5,323 nucleotides of DNA. Origin: Candidatus Omnitrophota bacterium. GTDB taxonomy: Bacteria; Ratteibacteria; UBA8468; MWAK01. Positions 5,123-5,323 of this stretch are shown one piece after another. The position numbers were made by a program, and so were the translations under genes. Position 1 is the stretch's first letter; every line of letters begins with the position of its first letter. The notes under the pieces are model-generated. The model worked only from the letters and a program-made list of their open reading frames with translations, did no database searches and was not told the origin of the DNA. The stretch spans positions 1-5,323 of the forward strand of contig JAHJUB010000105.1 of assembly GCA_018829455.1 (NCBI GenBank). The letters are read 5' to 3'.

Positions 5123-5323
5123 ATACCATCGAAAAGGTTGTTTCGGATTTAAAAACCGGAAAGTTCGTAATTCTGGTCGACGACGAAAACCGGGAGAATG
5201 AAGGAGACCTGGTCCTATCTGCGGAAAAGGCGACGCCGGCTGCCATTAATTTCATGGCTTCGCAGGCAAGGGGTTTAATTTGCGTGGCGATGGAAGAAGA
5301 ACAATTGGAGAAACTCGGTTTAA
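5119..5323 (+). CDS. ribB: 3,4-dihydroxy-2-butanone 4-phosphate synthase, N-terminal part (RibB, or the RibB domain of RibBA; 3' end outside window)
   Basis: The frame runs from the ATG at 5119 to the window edge, 68 codons plus one base. It opens with about 18 residues leading into VILVDDENRENEGDLV, the signature metal- and substrate-binding loop of DHBP synthase (usual form DDEDRENEGDL), followed by INFMASQARGLICVAM, matching the family's INFMA...GRGLIC segment. The enzyme converts ribulose 5-phosphate to 3,4-dihydroxy-2-butanone 4-phosphate plus formate, the four-carbon partner for lumazine synthase. Whether a GTP cyclohydrolase II (RibA) domain follows cannot be seen; in ribD-ribE-ribBA-ribH clusters it often does. 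The start overlaps the ribE stop in ATGA, a sign of translational coupling, and no Shine-Dalgarno is present. The cut at the 3' side is the window edge, not a broken gene. Confidence 0.94.
   Translation, partial: MNTIEKVVSDLKTGKFVILVDDENRENEGDLVLSAEKATPAAINFMASQARGLICVAMEEEQLEKLGL

Overview
The window is a run of tightly packed, same-strand bacterial housekeeping genes. In order they are the 3' end of a Gfo/Idh/MocA-type oxidoreductase, an archaeal-type phosphoglycerate mutase homologue (apgM), folK, panC, ribD, ribE, and the first 68 codons of ribB (or of a ribBA fusion). All genes read on the + strand, and no RNA gene, CRISPR array or transposase gene was seen. The sequence alone does not fix the taxon. 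The mix of ApgM in a bacterium, cofactor genes strung into one transcription unit and many small dispersed palindromes would suit an uncultured environmental bacterium from a poorly characterised phylum. That assignment is inference only.

Layout: 1-561 is the oxidoreductase tail. 562-738 is a gap filled almost entirely by a nested repeat: three 22-bp tandem units, a perfect 12-bp-stem hairpin and inverted copies of the tandem core. 739-2402 holds apgM and folK, which overlap by 13 bp. 2403-2524 is a second repeat-filled gap with two facing hairpins. 2525-4555 holds panC and ribD, separated by 24 bp that form a third hairpin. 4562-5122 is ribE, preceded by a plausible promoter buried in the end of ribD. 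5119-5323 is ribB, overlapping ribE in ATGA.

Functionally this is a cofactor cluster. FolK works in folate synthesis and PanC makes pantothenate for coenzyme A. RibD, RibE and RibB supply three parts of the riboflavin pathway: RibD handles the GTP-derived pyrimidine branch, RibB makes the four-carbon unit from ribulose 5-phosphate, and RibE performs the final dismutation. RibA and RibH activities are not in the window and may lie just downstream. ApgM links to central carbon metabolism, or possibly to threonine synthesis, because its subfamily has been proposed to contain homoserine kinases.

The most unusual feature lies in the junctions. Every gap with room for it carries a hairpin headed by GTAG, five in all. 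Two GTAG boxes contribute TAG stop codons, and one hairpin encodes the last eight residues of FolK. A GTAG head on a small palindrome is the hallmark of REP elements mobilised by RAYT (REP-associated tyrosine transposase) proteins. The window therefore looks like an operon whose junctions were colonised by REP/BIME-like sequences. Only apgM has a clear Shine-Dalgarno sequence.
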